Assembly (NCBI GenBank): GCA_014804655.1
Contig: JAAUZK010000024.1
Location: 214,357 to 278,356 of the forward strand
Source of the DNA: Lachnospiraceae bacterium
Lineage (GTDB): Bacteria > Bacillota > Clostridia > Lachnospirales > Lachnospiraceae
Length of the DNA stretch: 64,000 nt
Reading direction: 5' to 3'
Shown here piece by piece: positions 1 to 8,152 of this stretch (its first letter is position 1; every line of letters starts with the position of its first letter). The notes below the pieces were generated by a model that was given only the letters and a program-made list of their open reading frames with translations, was not told the origin of the DNA and searched no databases. Position numbers and translations under genes: made by a program.

Positions 1-40
1 GATTGTTTGAAAGTAGGAAAAGGAAGCATTTACAGAGCGT

Positions 41-1120
41 ATGTTACATATCATTTTACTTATTTTAAAAATCATAGGGATTGTCCTGTTATGCATTCTG
101 GGATTTCTGCTTCTTGTCAGTCTCTGCGCACTCTTTGTACCGGTGCGGTATCGGATCGAGGTACGCAGGGAAGAGGGGGAAGGGAAACCGCCGTTTACGG
201 CTTTTGTCAAGATCACATGGCTGTTGCATCTGGTGAACATCCTTGTACGTTATCCTGCGGAAGTAATCGTGCGGGTGAGAATCTTTCTGATTACGATATT
301 CAGAATTCCTGAGAAAGATAAGGGGACGAAGCGTGTAAAGGCAGAGAGTGAGCGGCGCAGCAAGACTGGCAGAAAGGAAAAAGATCAACAGGAAGAACAA
401 GAAGAGCAAACGCCTCAAAACCAATCGGAAATCCAGGTAGAACAAAAGATTGAAGATATTCGGGCTAACAGAGAAAATGAAGCCGTCGGAGAAAGCGGAT
501 CAATCGAAGAAAGACAAGAAACAGCAGGAAATGCACAAAACGTATCTTCTACAGAACAGGGAACTGAGGACGAAGAGAATGCGTCCGAATCCGGAAAATA
601 TTCACCGGCGGGCATAATTCGCAAACTCATACAGAAAATAAAGGATTTCATTGATAAGATCAAGCATGCGGTCGATAAAATTAAAGAACTCTTTGAAAAT
701 ATACAGTACACAATCCGCAATTTCTGTGATAAAATAAAATCTACGTTGGATAATATACAGTATTATCGGGAAGTAATGGAGAGTGACTCTTTTAAGCAAT
801 CCATGGAACTGTGTAAGGGTGAGCTTGGTTATGTGTTCCGGAAACTGAAACCGGATAAATTTGAAGCAGACCTTAATGTCGGCATGGAAGACCCGGCGAC
901 TATGGGACAGATACTTGCAGTCTACGGTATGCTTTATCCGCTGATCGGTCAGAATGTGAGACTTGTCGCGGATTTTGAGAGCGAGAGTACGCATATTGAG
1001 GGAACACTGGATACCCGCGGCAGGATCAGGGCATTCACATTTCTGCGGGTATTAATACGAGTTTATATGAACAAAGATATCAGGAAATTAATCAAGCTAT
1101 TGAAGAAGGAGGCTGTGTAA
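41..1120 (+). CDS. DUF2953 domain membrane protein (YtfI-like)
   Basis: 359 residues. An N-terminal membrane helix lies at about residues 4-27. It is followed by a Glu/Gln/Lys-rich, low-complexity segment (about 100-195), a Lys-rich helical stretch (200-260) and a C-terminal part with the DUF2953 signature around DPATMGQILAVYG. Nothing is known of its biochemistry. In Bacillus the DUF2953 gene ytfI sits directly before ytfJ (gerW), and here the next gene starts one base after this stop, so a spore-related membrane role is inferred. The ribosome-binding site is weak, so the start is the least certain part. An upstream gene may end in the first 10 bases but cannot be identified. Confidence 0.8.
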   Translation: MLHIILLILKIIGIVLLCILGFLLLVSLCALFVPVRYRIEVRREEGEGKPPFTAFVKITWLLHLVNILVRYPAEVIVRVRIFLITIFRIPEKDKGTKRVKAESERRSKTGRKEKDQQEEQEEQTPQNQSEIQVEQKIEDIRANRENEAVGESGSIEERQETAGNAQNVSSTEQGTEDEENASESGKYSPAGIIRKLIQKIKDFIDKIKHAVDKIKELFENIQYTIRNFCDKIKSTLDNIQYYREVMESDSFKQSMELCKGELGYVFRKLKPDKFEADLNVGMEDPATMGQILAVYGMLYPLIGQNVRLVADFESESTHIEGTLDTRGRIRAFTFLRVLIRVYMNKDIRKLIKLLKKEAV

Positions 1121-1510
1121 ATGGCAGAGAATAATTTTACCGGGGTTGTTGAAGCGTTGATGAAAGGTATGAATGCCGTGATCGGTACGAAGACGGTGGT
1201 AGGGGATGCCACACAGATCGGGGATACGATCATTTTGCCCCTTGTAGATGTCAGTTTCGGTGTCGGCGCGGGATCAAGCGTTGCCGATAAGAAGAACGGC
1301 GGTGCAGGAGGATTTACCGCGAAAATGTCACCAAGTGCAGTTCTCGTGATTAAGAACGGTTCCACGAAGCTGGTCAATGTCAAGAATCAGGATGCCTTGA
1401 CCAAAGTGCTCGATATGATACCGGATATTGTAGATAAGTTTACGGCACCTAAAGAAGAGATGATTGAAGATGACAAGGCAGTGGATATTGCTTTCCCGGA
1501 AGAAGAGTAA
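1121..1510 (+). CDS. ytfJ: GerW family sporulation protein (YtfJ)
   Basis: 129 residues, the usual size for GerW/YtfJ. The Gly/Ala-rich centre (GVGAGSSVADKKNGGAGGF) and the motif SPSAVLVIKNG are typical of the family. In Bacillus subtilis the protein is made in the forespore and is needed for normal germination; its molecular activity is unknown. It starts immediately after the DUF2953 stop with an AGGAGG-like site inside the upstream gene, so the two are translated from one message. Its presence suggests a spore-forming lineage. Confidence 0.9.
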   Translation: MAENNFTGVVEALMKGMNAVIGTKTVVGDATQIGDTIILPLVDVSFGVGAGSSVADKKNGGAGGFTAKMSPSAVLVIKNGSTKLVNVKNQDALTKVLDMIPDIVDKFTAPKEEMIEDDKAVDIAFPEEE

Positions 1511-1644
1511 TTCTTCACTGTAATATTTTTCTTTCTACGGATGTGAGCGAATCGAAGATCAGCAGACAGCGTTGACATGAAAACGGAACAATTCAGTCTC
1601 TTTTATCATATACTATATTAAAGAAGCATAGGCAGGAGTAGTAT

Positions 1645-1785
1645 ATGAAGAAATTGATCGGTCTTGTGGCTTTTTGCATTGCCGCAGGTATGCTGTTTAT
1701 GCTTTTTTTAGTCAATCGGTTTGTCGGGTTGGTTCTAATAGTCTTATTGTTACTGATTGGTTATAATTTTTTTTGCTGTGACTGA
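1645..1785 (+). CDS. Small hydrophobic protein, 46 aa
   Basis: A short frame preceded by GCAGGAG seven bases before ATG. The product is almost wholly hydrophobic: two Lys after Met, one helix of about 20 residues, Asn-Arg, then a second helix ending in FFCCD. It would make a two-helix membrane peptide. It lies between gerW and the J-domain gene on the same strand. No family is recognised. The good ribosome-binding site and regular hydrophobic pattern support it being real, but there is no homology evidence. Confidence 0.5.
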   Translation: MKKLIGLVAFCIAAGMLFMLFLVNRFVGLVLIVLLLLIGYNFFCCD

Positions 1786-1817
1786 TTTAAGGACGGCACA
1801 GCAGGAGTTGTGATTAG

Positions 1818-2369
1818 ATGAAAAATTCAGAAGAAACATTTGAGGAAACATTAGTACACGGATCGGAAGAAGAGCTGCAGGAACTGAAGGCATGGCTTTT
1901 TCGTGAAAATATACGCTTAGCTACGGCAACCAAGGAACTGGAGCGGATGCAGGAACAGTTTCTTAAGGAGAAGATACAGTTTCAGGAGGAGATGAAGCTG
2001 TTAAATCATAAGATCTCTTCGGAACGGCAGCGGCTCAAGGAGGACAACCAGTTTTTTGAGAAGAAACTGGAGATTCTGCAGAGTGGGTTCAGTCAGCTTG
2101 ATATAGACAGACGTCGTCTGGACAAGGAGTGGGCGAGGTTAGCTGCCGAACGTGAAATCATGGGTGACAGGACTGTCTATGAAAACGGATTAGAGGTATC
2201 GGTTTTCTTTCAGGGTGTCAGCAATCCGCTTTCATTAAAGAAGCGGTATAAAGATCTGATCAAAATATTCCATCCAGATAATCTGTCGGGAGATAAAGAG
2301 ATGATCCAGCGGATCAACAGAGAGTACGAGAGTCTGAAAAGTTCTTATGAAGGATTTAAGCAGGCATAG
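1818..2369 (+). CDS. Coiled-coil protein with C-terminal J domain
   Basis: 183 residues. About residues 10-115 are rich in Glu, Lys, Gln and Arg with heptad spacing and should form a long coiled coil. The C-terminal part (about 135-180) reads as a compact J domain with helix II YKDLIKIF, the diagnostic HPD triad at about 152-154, and helix III (MIQRINREYESLKSSYEGF). J domains stimulate the ATPase of Hsp70/DnaK, so this may direct DnaK to a partner bound by the coiled coil; that is inference. No DnaK gene is nearby. A terminator follows at 2408. Confidence 0.7.
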   Translation: MKNSEETFEETLVHGSEEELQELKAWLFRENIRLATATKELERMQEQFLKEKIQFQEEMKLLNHKISSERQRLKEDNQFFEKKLEILQSGFSQLDIDRRRLDKEWARLAAEREIMGDRTVYENGLEVSVFFQGVSNPLSLKKRYKDLIKIFHPDNLSGDKEMIQRINREYESLKSSYEGFKQA

Positions 2370-2407
2370 GAGCAGCAGGCATATCAGAGAAATGAATCGG
2401 ATCAGAA

Positions 2408-2442
2408 AAAGCCGTCCTTATACAGGTCGGCTTTACTTTTTT
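2408..2442 (+). terminator. Rho-independent terminator after the J-domain gene
   Basis: An 11-bp inverted repeat (AAAGCCGTCCT / AGGTCGGCTTT, one mismatch) with a five-base loop, followed by a T-rich run. It separates the plus-strand J-domain gene from the minus-strand rpmB. Confidence 0.8.
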
Positions 2443-2465
2443 ACTTCATATTCTGTTCTCAGGGA

Positions 2466-2651
2466 TTAAGCTCTCTCTACTTTGCCGGATCTTAAGCAGC
2501 GTGTGCAGACATGCAGCTTCTTGTTTGCGCCGTTCACTTTGCACATAACATTCTTGACATTAGAATTCCAAATTCTGTTAGATCTTCTATGAGAATGGCT
2601 TACGTTATTCCCGAAATGAGCGCCTTTACCACAAATATCACATTTAGCCAT
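2466..2651 (-). CDS. rpmB: 50S ribosomal protein L28
   Basis: 61 residues, full length for the short Gram-positive L28. Two CxxC pairs (CDIC at the N-terminus, CTRC near the C-terminus) make this the zinc-binding form, which in many bacteria is replaced by a zinc-free paralogue under zinc limitation. A strong AGGAGGTGC site precedes the ATG. It is divergent from the Asp23-like gene, a common clostridial arrangement. Confidence 0.95.
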   Translation of the reverse strand: MAKCDICGKGAHFGNNVSHSHRRSNRIWNSNVKNVMCKVNGANKKLHVCTRCLRSGKVERA

Positions 2652-2737
2652 CTTTGCACCTCCTAACGATACAATCGCTTCTTATTTGCTTTATTTCAAA
2701 GCTTCCTGTGTCGGTTATTCACCCACACAACATTTGT

Positions 2738-2766
2738 ATAATAGCAGAAAGTAAATCGGAATGCAA
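2738..2766 (-). promoter_or_regulatory. Probable sigma-A promoter of rpmB
   Basis: On the minus strand TTGCAT (2766-2761) and TATTAT (2743-2738) are separated by 17 bases, pointing into rpmB about 90 bases away. The call is from motif match and position only. Confidence 0.5.
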
Positions 2767-2861
2767 GCAAAAATTACATATTTTGGACATAAAAAAAAGA
2801 TGAAAAATGAACTATCGGTAAATTATGGATATTTTTTGTTTCATTTTTTAGTAGATCGGGT

Positions 2862-2867
2862 TATAAT
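2862..2867 (+). promoter_or_regulatory. Probable -10 element of the asp23-like/yloV/recG transcript
   Basis: TATAAT in a very AT-rich stretch about 35 bases before the Asp23-like start. The corresponding -35 (TTTCAT at 2839, 17-base spacer) is poor, so only the -10 is called. Confidence 0.4.
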
Positions 2868-2902
2868 ATCAATGTATATTCAGAATAATAAGGAGGTAAC
2901 TT

Positions 2903-3262
2903 ATGAAAGTTTCTTCAATGGACACTCATATGGGGAATATTTCGATTGATCAGGAAGTCGTTGCGCAGTATGCCGGTACGGTGGCGATGGAATGCTTCGG
3001 CGTAGTCGGTATGGCGATCATGAACGTCAGGGACGGACTTGTCAGACTGCTCAAGAAGGACAGCATGACAAGAGGAATTCAGGTGCTTTTAAACAATAAC
3101 AAGCTGACGCTTAATTTTCATATTATCGTGGCTTACGGCGTGAGTATTCTTGCAGTATCGGATAATCTGATCAGCAATGTAAAATATAAAGTGGAAGAGT
3201 TTACCGGAATTGAAATAGAAAAAATAAACATCTTCGTTGAAGGTGTCAGAGTGATTGACTAA
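2903..3262 (+). CDS. Asp23/Gls24 family protein (YloU-like)
   Basis: 119 residues matching the Asp23/Gls24 fold. An N-terminal segment leads to QEVVAQYAGTVAMECFGVVGMA, followed by the alternating beta pattern ending in VNIFVEGVRVID-like residues. These proteins have been linked to envelope stress; a biochemical function is not established. The ATG has a perfect AAGGAGGT site. The gene ends 14 bases before yloV, and the yloU-yloV-recG order is the same as in Bacillus. Confidence 0.9.
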   Translation: MKVSSMDTHMGNISIDQEVVAQYAGTVAMECFGVVGMAIMNVRDGLVRLLKKDSMTRGIQVLLNNNKLTLNFHIIVAYGVSILAVSDNLISNVKYKVEEFTGIEIEKINIFVEGVRVID

Positions 3263-3276
3263 GGGAGGACAGTGAG

Positions 3277-4962
3277 GTGGTTTCAAATACGATTAATGCC
3301 GGGACAATGGCGAAGTTGTTTCTGGCAGGAGCAAAGAATCTTGAAAGTAAGAAAGAATGGATCAATGAATTAAATGTTTTCCCGGTTCCTGACGGAGATA
3401 CCGGTACGAATATGACGCTTACGATTATGTCGGCGGCAAGGGAGGTTGCAGCGCTTCATGATATGGGCGATGTGGATATGCAGTCACTGTGTAAAGCCAT
3501 CTCTTCCGGTTCCTTAAGAGGTGCCAGAGGTAATTCCGGCGTTATTTTGTCCCAGTTATTTCGCGGTTTTACGAAGGTTGTCAAGGAATATGATGAAGTT
3601 ACGATCCCGGTTGTCGCTTCAGCTTTTGAAAAGGCGGTAGAGACAGCTTATAAGGCGGTTATGAAGCCCAAGGAAGGCACGATCTTAACTGTGGCTAAAG
3701 GAGCGGCAGTTAAGGCTCGCGAATTGGCGGACAGTGGCATGGAGGACATGGCGGATTTTCTGGCGCAGGTGATTGAGCGTGCGGATGAAGTTTTGGAGCA
3801 GACTCCGGATATGCTTCCGGTTTTGAAACAGGCAGGAGTGGTTGACTCTGGCGGTCAAGGACTGATGCAGGTATTAAAGGGAGTATATGACGCATACACC
3901 GGTAAAGAAATTGATCTGACGCTGAGTTCCGAACAGACATCCCATTCAGACAGCAAATCTGGCGGAGCAGGTCTGGAAGCGCAGGCAAATGCGGATATTA
4001 AATTCGGCTATTGCACAGAATTTATTATTATGTTGAATAAAGTGTTTAATATTAAGACGGAGATGGATTTCAAGGCATATTTAGAGTCGATCGGTGACTC
4101 CATCGTAGTCGTGGCAGATGAGGATGTGGTAAAGGTACATGTACATACCAACGATCCGGGTCTTGCCATTCAGAAAGCACTGAAATACGGCGCATTATCG
4201 AATATGAAGATCGACAATATGCGACTGGAGCATCAGGAGAAGCTGTTCAAACAGTCCAAGAAGGAAGCCGCGGAGAAACCCGCGGAGGAAGAACAGCCTA
4301 AGAAGGATGTAGGATTTATCGCAGTTTCTGTGGGTGACGGTATTAATGAGATCTTTAAGGGGCTCGGTGTGGATCACATCATCGAGGGCGGACAGACCAT
4401 GAATCCGAGCACAGAAGACATGCTCAACGCCATTGATCAGGTCAATGCCGATACGATCTTTATCCTGCCGAATAACAAGAACATTATTCTGGCGGCGAAT
4501 CAGGCACAGTCACTTGTCAAGGATAAGAAGATTGTGGTGATTCCTACGAAAACCGTTCCACAGGGAATTACGGCGGTTATTAACTATGTGCCGGATCTGA
4601 CTGTGGAGGAGAATACGAAGACCATGACGGAAGAGATCGCAAATGTGGCAACCGGTCAGGTTACCTATGCGGTCAGAGACACGAGTATAGACGGCAAAGA
4701 GATCAGGCAGGGAGATTTCATGGGAATCGGCGATTCAGGCATTCTCTCTGTGGGTACGGCCATATCGGATGTAACCATGAACATGATCGACGAGATGATG
4801 TCAGACGAGATGGAGCTGATCAGCATATATTACGGCTCGGAGATTACACAGGAGGATGCCGACAGCCTTCGCGAACGGGTTGAGAGCAAATATTCTTCCT
4901 GCGATATTGAATTACAGTATGGCGGGCAGCCGATTTATTATTATATTGTGTCTGCCGAGTAA
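3277..4962 (+). CDS. yloV: DAK2 domain fatty acid kinase-like protein (FakA/YloV)
   Basis: 561 residues, GTG start preceded by GGGAGGACAGTGAG. The N-terminal DAK2 domain (about 1-200) shows the ATP/Mg signature NVFPVPDGDTGTNM and the loop GARGNSGVILSQ. The central segment (about 235-330) contains HVHTNDPG, and the C-terminal DegV-related region carries the FakA-type DAK1-2 features. In Staphylococcus FakA phosphorylates fatty acids held by a DegV-type FakB. A degV gene lies about 2.3 kb downstream here, which fits that partnership (inferred). Confidence 0.9.
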   Translation: MVSNTINAGTMAKLFLAGAKNLESKKEWINELNVFPVPDGDTGTNMTLTIMSAAREVAALHDMGDVDMQSLCKAISSGSLRGARGNSGVILSQLFRGFTKVVKEYDEVTIPVVASAFEKAVETAYKAVMKPKEGTILTVAKGAAVKARELADSGMEDMADFLAQVIERADEVLEQTPDMLPVLKQAGVVDSGGQGLMQVLKGVYDAYTGKEIDLTLSSEQTSHSDSKSGGAGLEAQANADIKFGYCTEFIIMLNKVFNIKTEMDFKAYLESIGDSIVVVADEDVVKVHVHTNDPGLAIQKALKYGALSNMKIDNMRLEHQEKLFKQSKKEAAEKPAEEEQPKKDVGFIAVSVGDGINEIFKGLGVDHIIEGGQTMNPSTEDMLNAIDQVNADTIFILPNNKNIILAANQAQSLVKDKKIVVIPTKTVPQGITAVINYVPDLTVEENTKTMTEEIANVATGQVTYAVRDTSIDGKEIRQGDFMGIGDSGILSVGTAISDVTMNMIDEMMSDEMELISIYYGSEITQEDADSLRERVESKYSSCDIELQYGGQPIYYYIVSAE

Positions 4963-4965
4963 AAA

Positions 4966-5063
4966 GACATGAAGTGATTCTAAGGCTGTAAAATACACAG
5001 CCTAAGAATCACTATGTCATGTCTGGAAGAATGCGGCTTGAAAAAGCAAGCCAGCATTCTTCC
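4966..5063 (+). repeat. Two consecutive long intergenic palindromes
   Basis: The first is a perfect 16-bp inverted repeat with a seven-base loop (arms 4974-4989 and 4997-5012), extended outward by GACATGA/TCATGTC. The second (5025-5063) has arms GGAAGAATGC and GCATTCTTCC around an inner GCTTG/CAAGC stem. Neither is followed by a T-run, so they are not simple terminators. The second shares its arms with the palindrome at 62517, suggesting a dispersed repeat family. Confidence 0.7.
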
Positions 5064-5112
5064 CTTGAAACGATTAGATTATGTGCTTGCGATTGTGATT
5101 GTGATTAAACAT

Positions 5113-5150
5113 TCCCTGACAATAGTTTTTTATTATTGTCGGGGATTTTT
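5113..5150 (+). terminator. Rho-independent terminator before recG
   Basis: A 12-bp stem (TCCCTGACAATA pairing with TATTGTCGGGGA, one G-T pair) followed by five T. It lies 20 bases before recG, so recG may be read partly by read-through or from its own unseen promoter. Confidence 0.8.
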
Positions 5151-5170
5151 AGGAAGGAAAGCTGTAAAAT

Positions 5171-7219
5171 ATGGAGATTACGGCGCTTAAGGGGATTGGG
5201 GAAAAGACTGCGGAGCTTTTTCATAAACTTCATGTATATACCGCGGAAGATCTGGTGTATTATTATCCGAGAGATTACGAGTATTTCTCTGATCCGGTAG
5301 ATTTGATTCATGCCGGTGTGAATGAGATGACAGCGGTTTCGGGCAAAATCCGCGGGAATATTGCGACCAGACATGTGAGAGGCTTAAGTATCACGTCCTT
5401 TGAGGTGGAATGTGTGGGCGGCGGAACCTTGCACATGACTTACTTTAACATGCCTTATCTGAAAAACAGCCTGAAACGGGACGTATTATATATATTCCGT
5501 GGGATTTTGCAGCAAAGAGGCAGCCTATATGTGATGGAGCAGGCAAGGATGTATAAACCGGAGGAGTATGGGAAGATGGCATCCCATATGCTTCCGCGTT
5601 ATTCGACCACCAAAGGATTAAGCAATAATGCGGTCACCAAAGCCATGCGGCAGGCGATTACGGCAGTGAATCTGTCTGATGATTATCTGCCAGAGCATAT
5701 CCGTGAGGAAGAAGGGCTCTATAGTTTAGAGGAGGCAGTTAGGCAAATGCATTTTCCGGAGAGCAGGGAAACGCTGGTGAAAGCCAGAGAACGGCTTGTA
5801 TTTGATGAATTTTTGCTTTTTATTCTCATGATCCGCAGGATGCGGGACAGCAACGAAGAAATCAGCAATCAATACCCGATGATCGATGTTGCGCAGACAA
5901 AGCGGCTGATCGAGGCGCTTCCTTACAGCCTGACACATGCACAACATAAAGTGTGGGCGGAAATACAGAATGATCTGACTTCGGAGCATACGATGAACCG
6001 GCTGATTCAGGGGGATGTGGGATCAGGTAAGACGATTCTGGCTTTTCTGTCGCTTATCATGTGTGTGGCAAACGGATATCAGGGAGCGATGATGGCGCCC
6101 ACGGAAGTGCTTGCCACGCAACATTATGAGACGCTGATTCAGATGCAGAAGAAGTATAATCTGCCGGTTCGTCCCGTGTTATTGACCGGTTCCACGTCGG
6201 CGAAAGACAGGAAAGCTATCTATGCCCAGATCGAGAGCGGTGAAGCCAATATTATTCTGGGAACTCATGCGCTGATTCAGGATAAGGTGATCTACCGTAA
6301 TCTGGCGCTGGTGATTACCGATGAGCAGCATCGATTTGGGGTAAGACAGCGGGAAAGTCTTGCACAGAAAGGCAATACGGTACATGTACTGGTTATGAGC
6401 GCGACACCGATTCCGCGGACGCTGGCGATCATTCTCTACGGCGATCTGCATATTTCCGTGTTGGATGAACTGCCCGCAAATCGTCTGCCTATCAAGAATT
6501 GTGTGGTAAACACATCTTATCGGGAAACGGCATACCGATTTATCGAGAAAGAAGTGTCTGCCGGACATCAGGTCTATGTGATCTGCCCAATGGTGGATGA
6601 AGGCGAAGCGGAAGAATTGGAAAATGTCGTCTCCTATACAGCCAAATTAAAAGGAACGCTGAACCCGTCCATCCAGATTGCAGCCCTCCACGGCAGAATG
6701 AAGGCGGCGGAAAAGAAGCGGATCATGGAAGCATTCGCCGCACGACGGATTGATGTATTAGTATCTACCACCGTGATCGAGGTAGGGATCAATGTGCCAA
6801 ATGCCACGGTGATGATGGTGGAAAATGCGGAGCGCTTCGGTCTGGCGCAGCTTCATCAGCTTCGCGGACGTGTGGGGAGGGGAGACGAGCAATCTTACTG
6901 TATCTTTGTAAGCGGATCGCAGAAGCCCGAAACCATGGCAAGACTTAAGATACTAAATGAGTCCAATGACGGATTCTATATCGCATCGCAGGACTTGAAG
7001 CTTAGGGGACCCGGAGACCTTTTCGGTATCAGACAGAGCGGAGATATTCACTTTGCTTTAGGTGATATCTACCAGGATGCCGGAATATTGCAACGTGCCA
7101 GTGACAGGGCGGATTTGATCCTGTCCGAAGAAGCATTTTTGACGGATGCACGGTATGCTTTACTGCGGGAACGTCTGCAACATGCCGCAATAAATGAGGT
7201 TGACTTTAGAACTATCTAA
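5171..7219 (+). CDS. recG: ATP-dependent DNA helicase RecG
   Basis: 682 residues, the normal length. The N-terminal wedge/OB domain starts with a HhH-like LKGIGEKTAELFHKL. The helicase core shows Walker A GDVGSGKT (about 281-288), the DEQH box of motif II (about 383-386), SATPIPRT, and the C-terminal motifs VIEVGINVPNATVM and QLRGRVGRG. RecG reverses stalled replication forks and processes branched DNA. Preceded by AGGAAAG. Confidence 0.97.
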   Translation: MEITALKGIGEKTAELFHKLHVYTAEDLVYYYPRDYEYFSDPVDLIHAGVNEMTAVSGKIRGNIATRHVRGLSITSFEVECVGGGTLHMTYFNMPYLKNSLKRDVLYIFRGILQQRGSLYVMEQARMYKPEEYGKMASHMLPRYSTTKGLSNNAVTKAMRQAITAVNLSDDYLPEHIREEEGLYSLEEAVRQMHFPESRETLVKARERLVFDEFLLFILMIRRMRDSNEEISNQYPMIDVAQTKRLIEALPYSLTHAQHKVWAEIQNDLTSEHTMNRLIQGDVGSGKTILAFLSLIMCVANGYQGAMMAPTEVLATQHYETLIQMQKKYNLPVRPVLLTGSTSAKDRKAIYAQIESGEANIILGTHALIQDKVIYRNLALVITDEQHRFGVRQRESLAQKGNTVHVLVMSATPIPRTLAIILYGDLHISVLDELPANRLPIKNCVVNTSYRETAYRFIEKEVSAGHQVYVICPMVDEGEAEELENVVSYTAKLKGTLNPSIQIAALHGRMKAAEKKRIMEAFAARRIDVLVSTTVIEVGINVPNATVMMVENAERFGLAQLHQLRGRVGRGDEQSYCIFVSGSQKPETMARLKILNESNDGFYIASQDLKLRGPGDLFGIRQSGDIHFALGDIYQDAGILQRASDRADLILSEEAFLTDARYALLRERLQHAAINEVDFRTI

Positions 7220-7285
7220 AAGTAATATGGTTAAGGGAGATATGAACTATATCCTGATGAATCGGAAATGGAGAGGATAGCAGCT

Positions 7286-8152
7286 ATGGCACAGAGAATC
7301 GCGATCGTTACGGACAGCAACAGTGGTATTACGCAGGCACAGGCTAAGGAGCTTGACATTTATGTGCTGCCTATGCCATTTATGATCAATAACGAGACAT
7401 ATTATGAAGACATCACATTGACACAGGAGGAATTCTATCGTCGTCTGGCGGAAGGCGCGGAAGTGATCACAAGTCAGCCCACACCGGAGTCTGTCATGGA
7501 TCTGTGGGATGAACTGCTGCAGGATTATGATGAGATTGTTCATATTCCCATGTCAAGCGGCCTAAGCGGTTCCTGTCAGAGTGCGATTATGCTTGCGCAG
7601 GACTATGAGGGGAAGGTGGAAGTGGTTAATAACCAGCGGATATCTGTTACCCAGAGACAATCCGCATTAGATGCGCTACAGTTGTCAAAGCAGGGCATGA
7701 ATGCAACACAGATCAGGGAGTTCCTGGAACAGGACAAATTCAATTCCAGCATCTATATTATGCTGGACACGCTGTATTATCTGAAAAAAGGCGGAAGAAT
7801 CACGCCGGCCGCCGCAGCGCTGGGTACGATTCTGAGATTAAAACCGGTATTGCAGATACAGGGTGATAAACTGGATGCTTTTGCAAAGGCAAGAACAGTC
7901 TCTCAGGGAAAGTCTATCATGATCAACGCGATCCGCAGCGATATGGAGAAGCGGTTCGGCGGTGCCACGCCGGATAATATCTGGTTACAGATCGCTTATT
8001 CTTATGACCGTGAAGCGGCATTGCAGCTCAAAGAGGAAGTGCAGGCACAGTTTCCCAGTTTTGAAATACATGTGGACCCGTTGTCCTTAAGCGTTGCCTG
8101 TCATATCGGTCCGGGTTCACTTGCAGTCGCCTGCTGCAAGAAGATAAAATGA
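7286..8152 (+). CDS. DegV family fatty acid-binding protein (FakB-like)
   Basis: 288 residues. Starts MAQRIAIVTDSNSGI, with the DegV signatures TSQPTPE (about 67) and SSGLSGSCQSA. DegV/FakB proteins bind a fatty acid and present it to the FakA kinase. An in-frame ATG six codons upstream lacks a ribosome-binding site, whereas GGAGAGG sits nine bases before 7286, so this start is preferred. Its partner may be the yloV product upstream. The next gene's ATG overlaps its stop. Confidence 0.9.
   Translation: MAQRIAIVTDSNSGITQAQAKELDIYVLPMPFMINNETYYEDITLTQEEFYRRLAEGAEVITSQPTPESVMDLWDELLQDYDEIVHIPMSSGLSGSCQSAIMLAQDYEGKVEVVNNQRISVTQRQSALDALQLSKQGMNATQIREFLEQDKFNSSIYIMLDTLYYLKKGGRITPAAAALGTILRLKPVLQIQGDKLDAFAKARTVSQGKSIMINAIRSDMEKRFGGATPDNIWLQIAYSYDREAALQLKEEVQAQFPSFEIHVDPLSLSVACHIGPGSLAVACCKKIK

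Noticed and set aside
2761-2949. 62-residue plus-strand ORF
   Set aside because: It runs through the AT-rich promoter region and overlaps the start of the Asp23-like gene in another frame.
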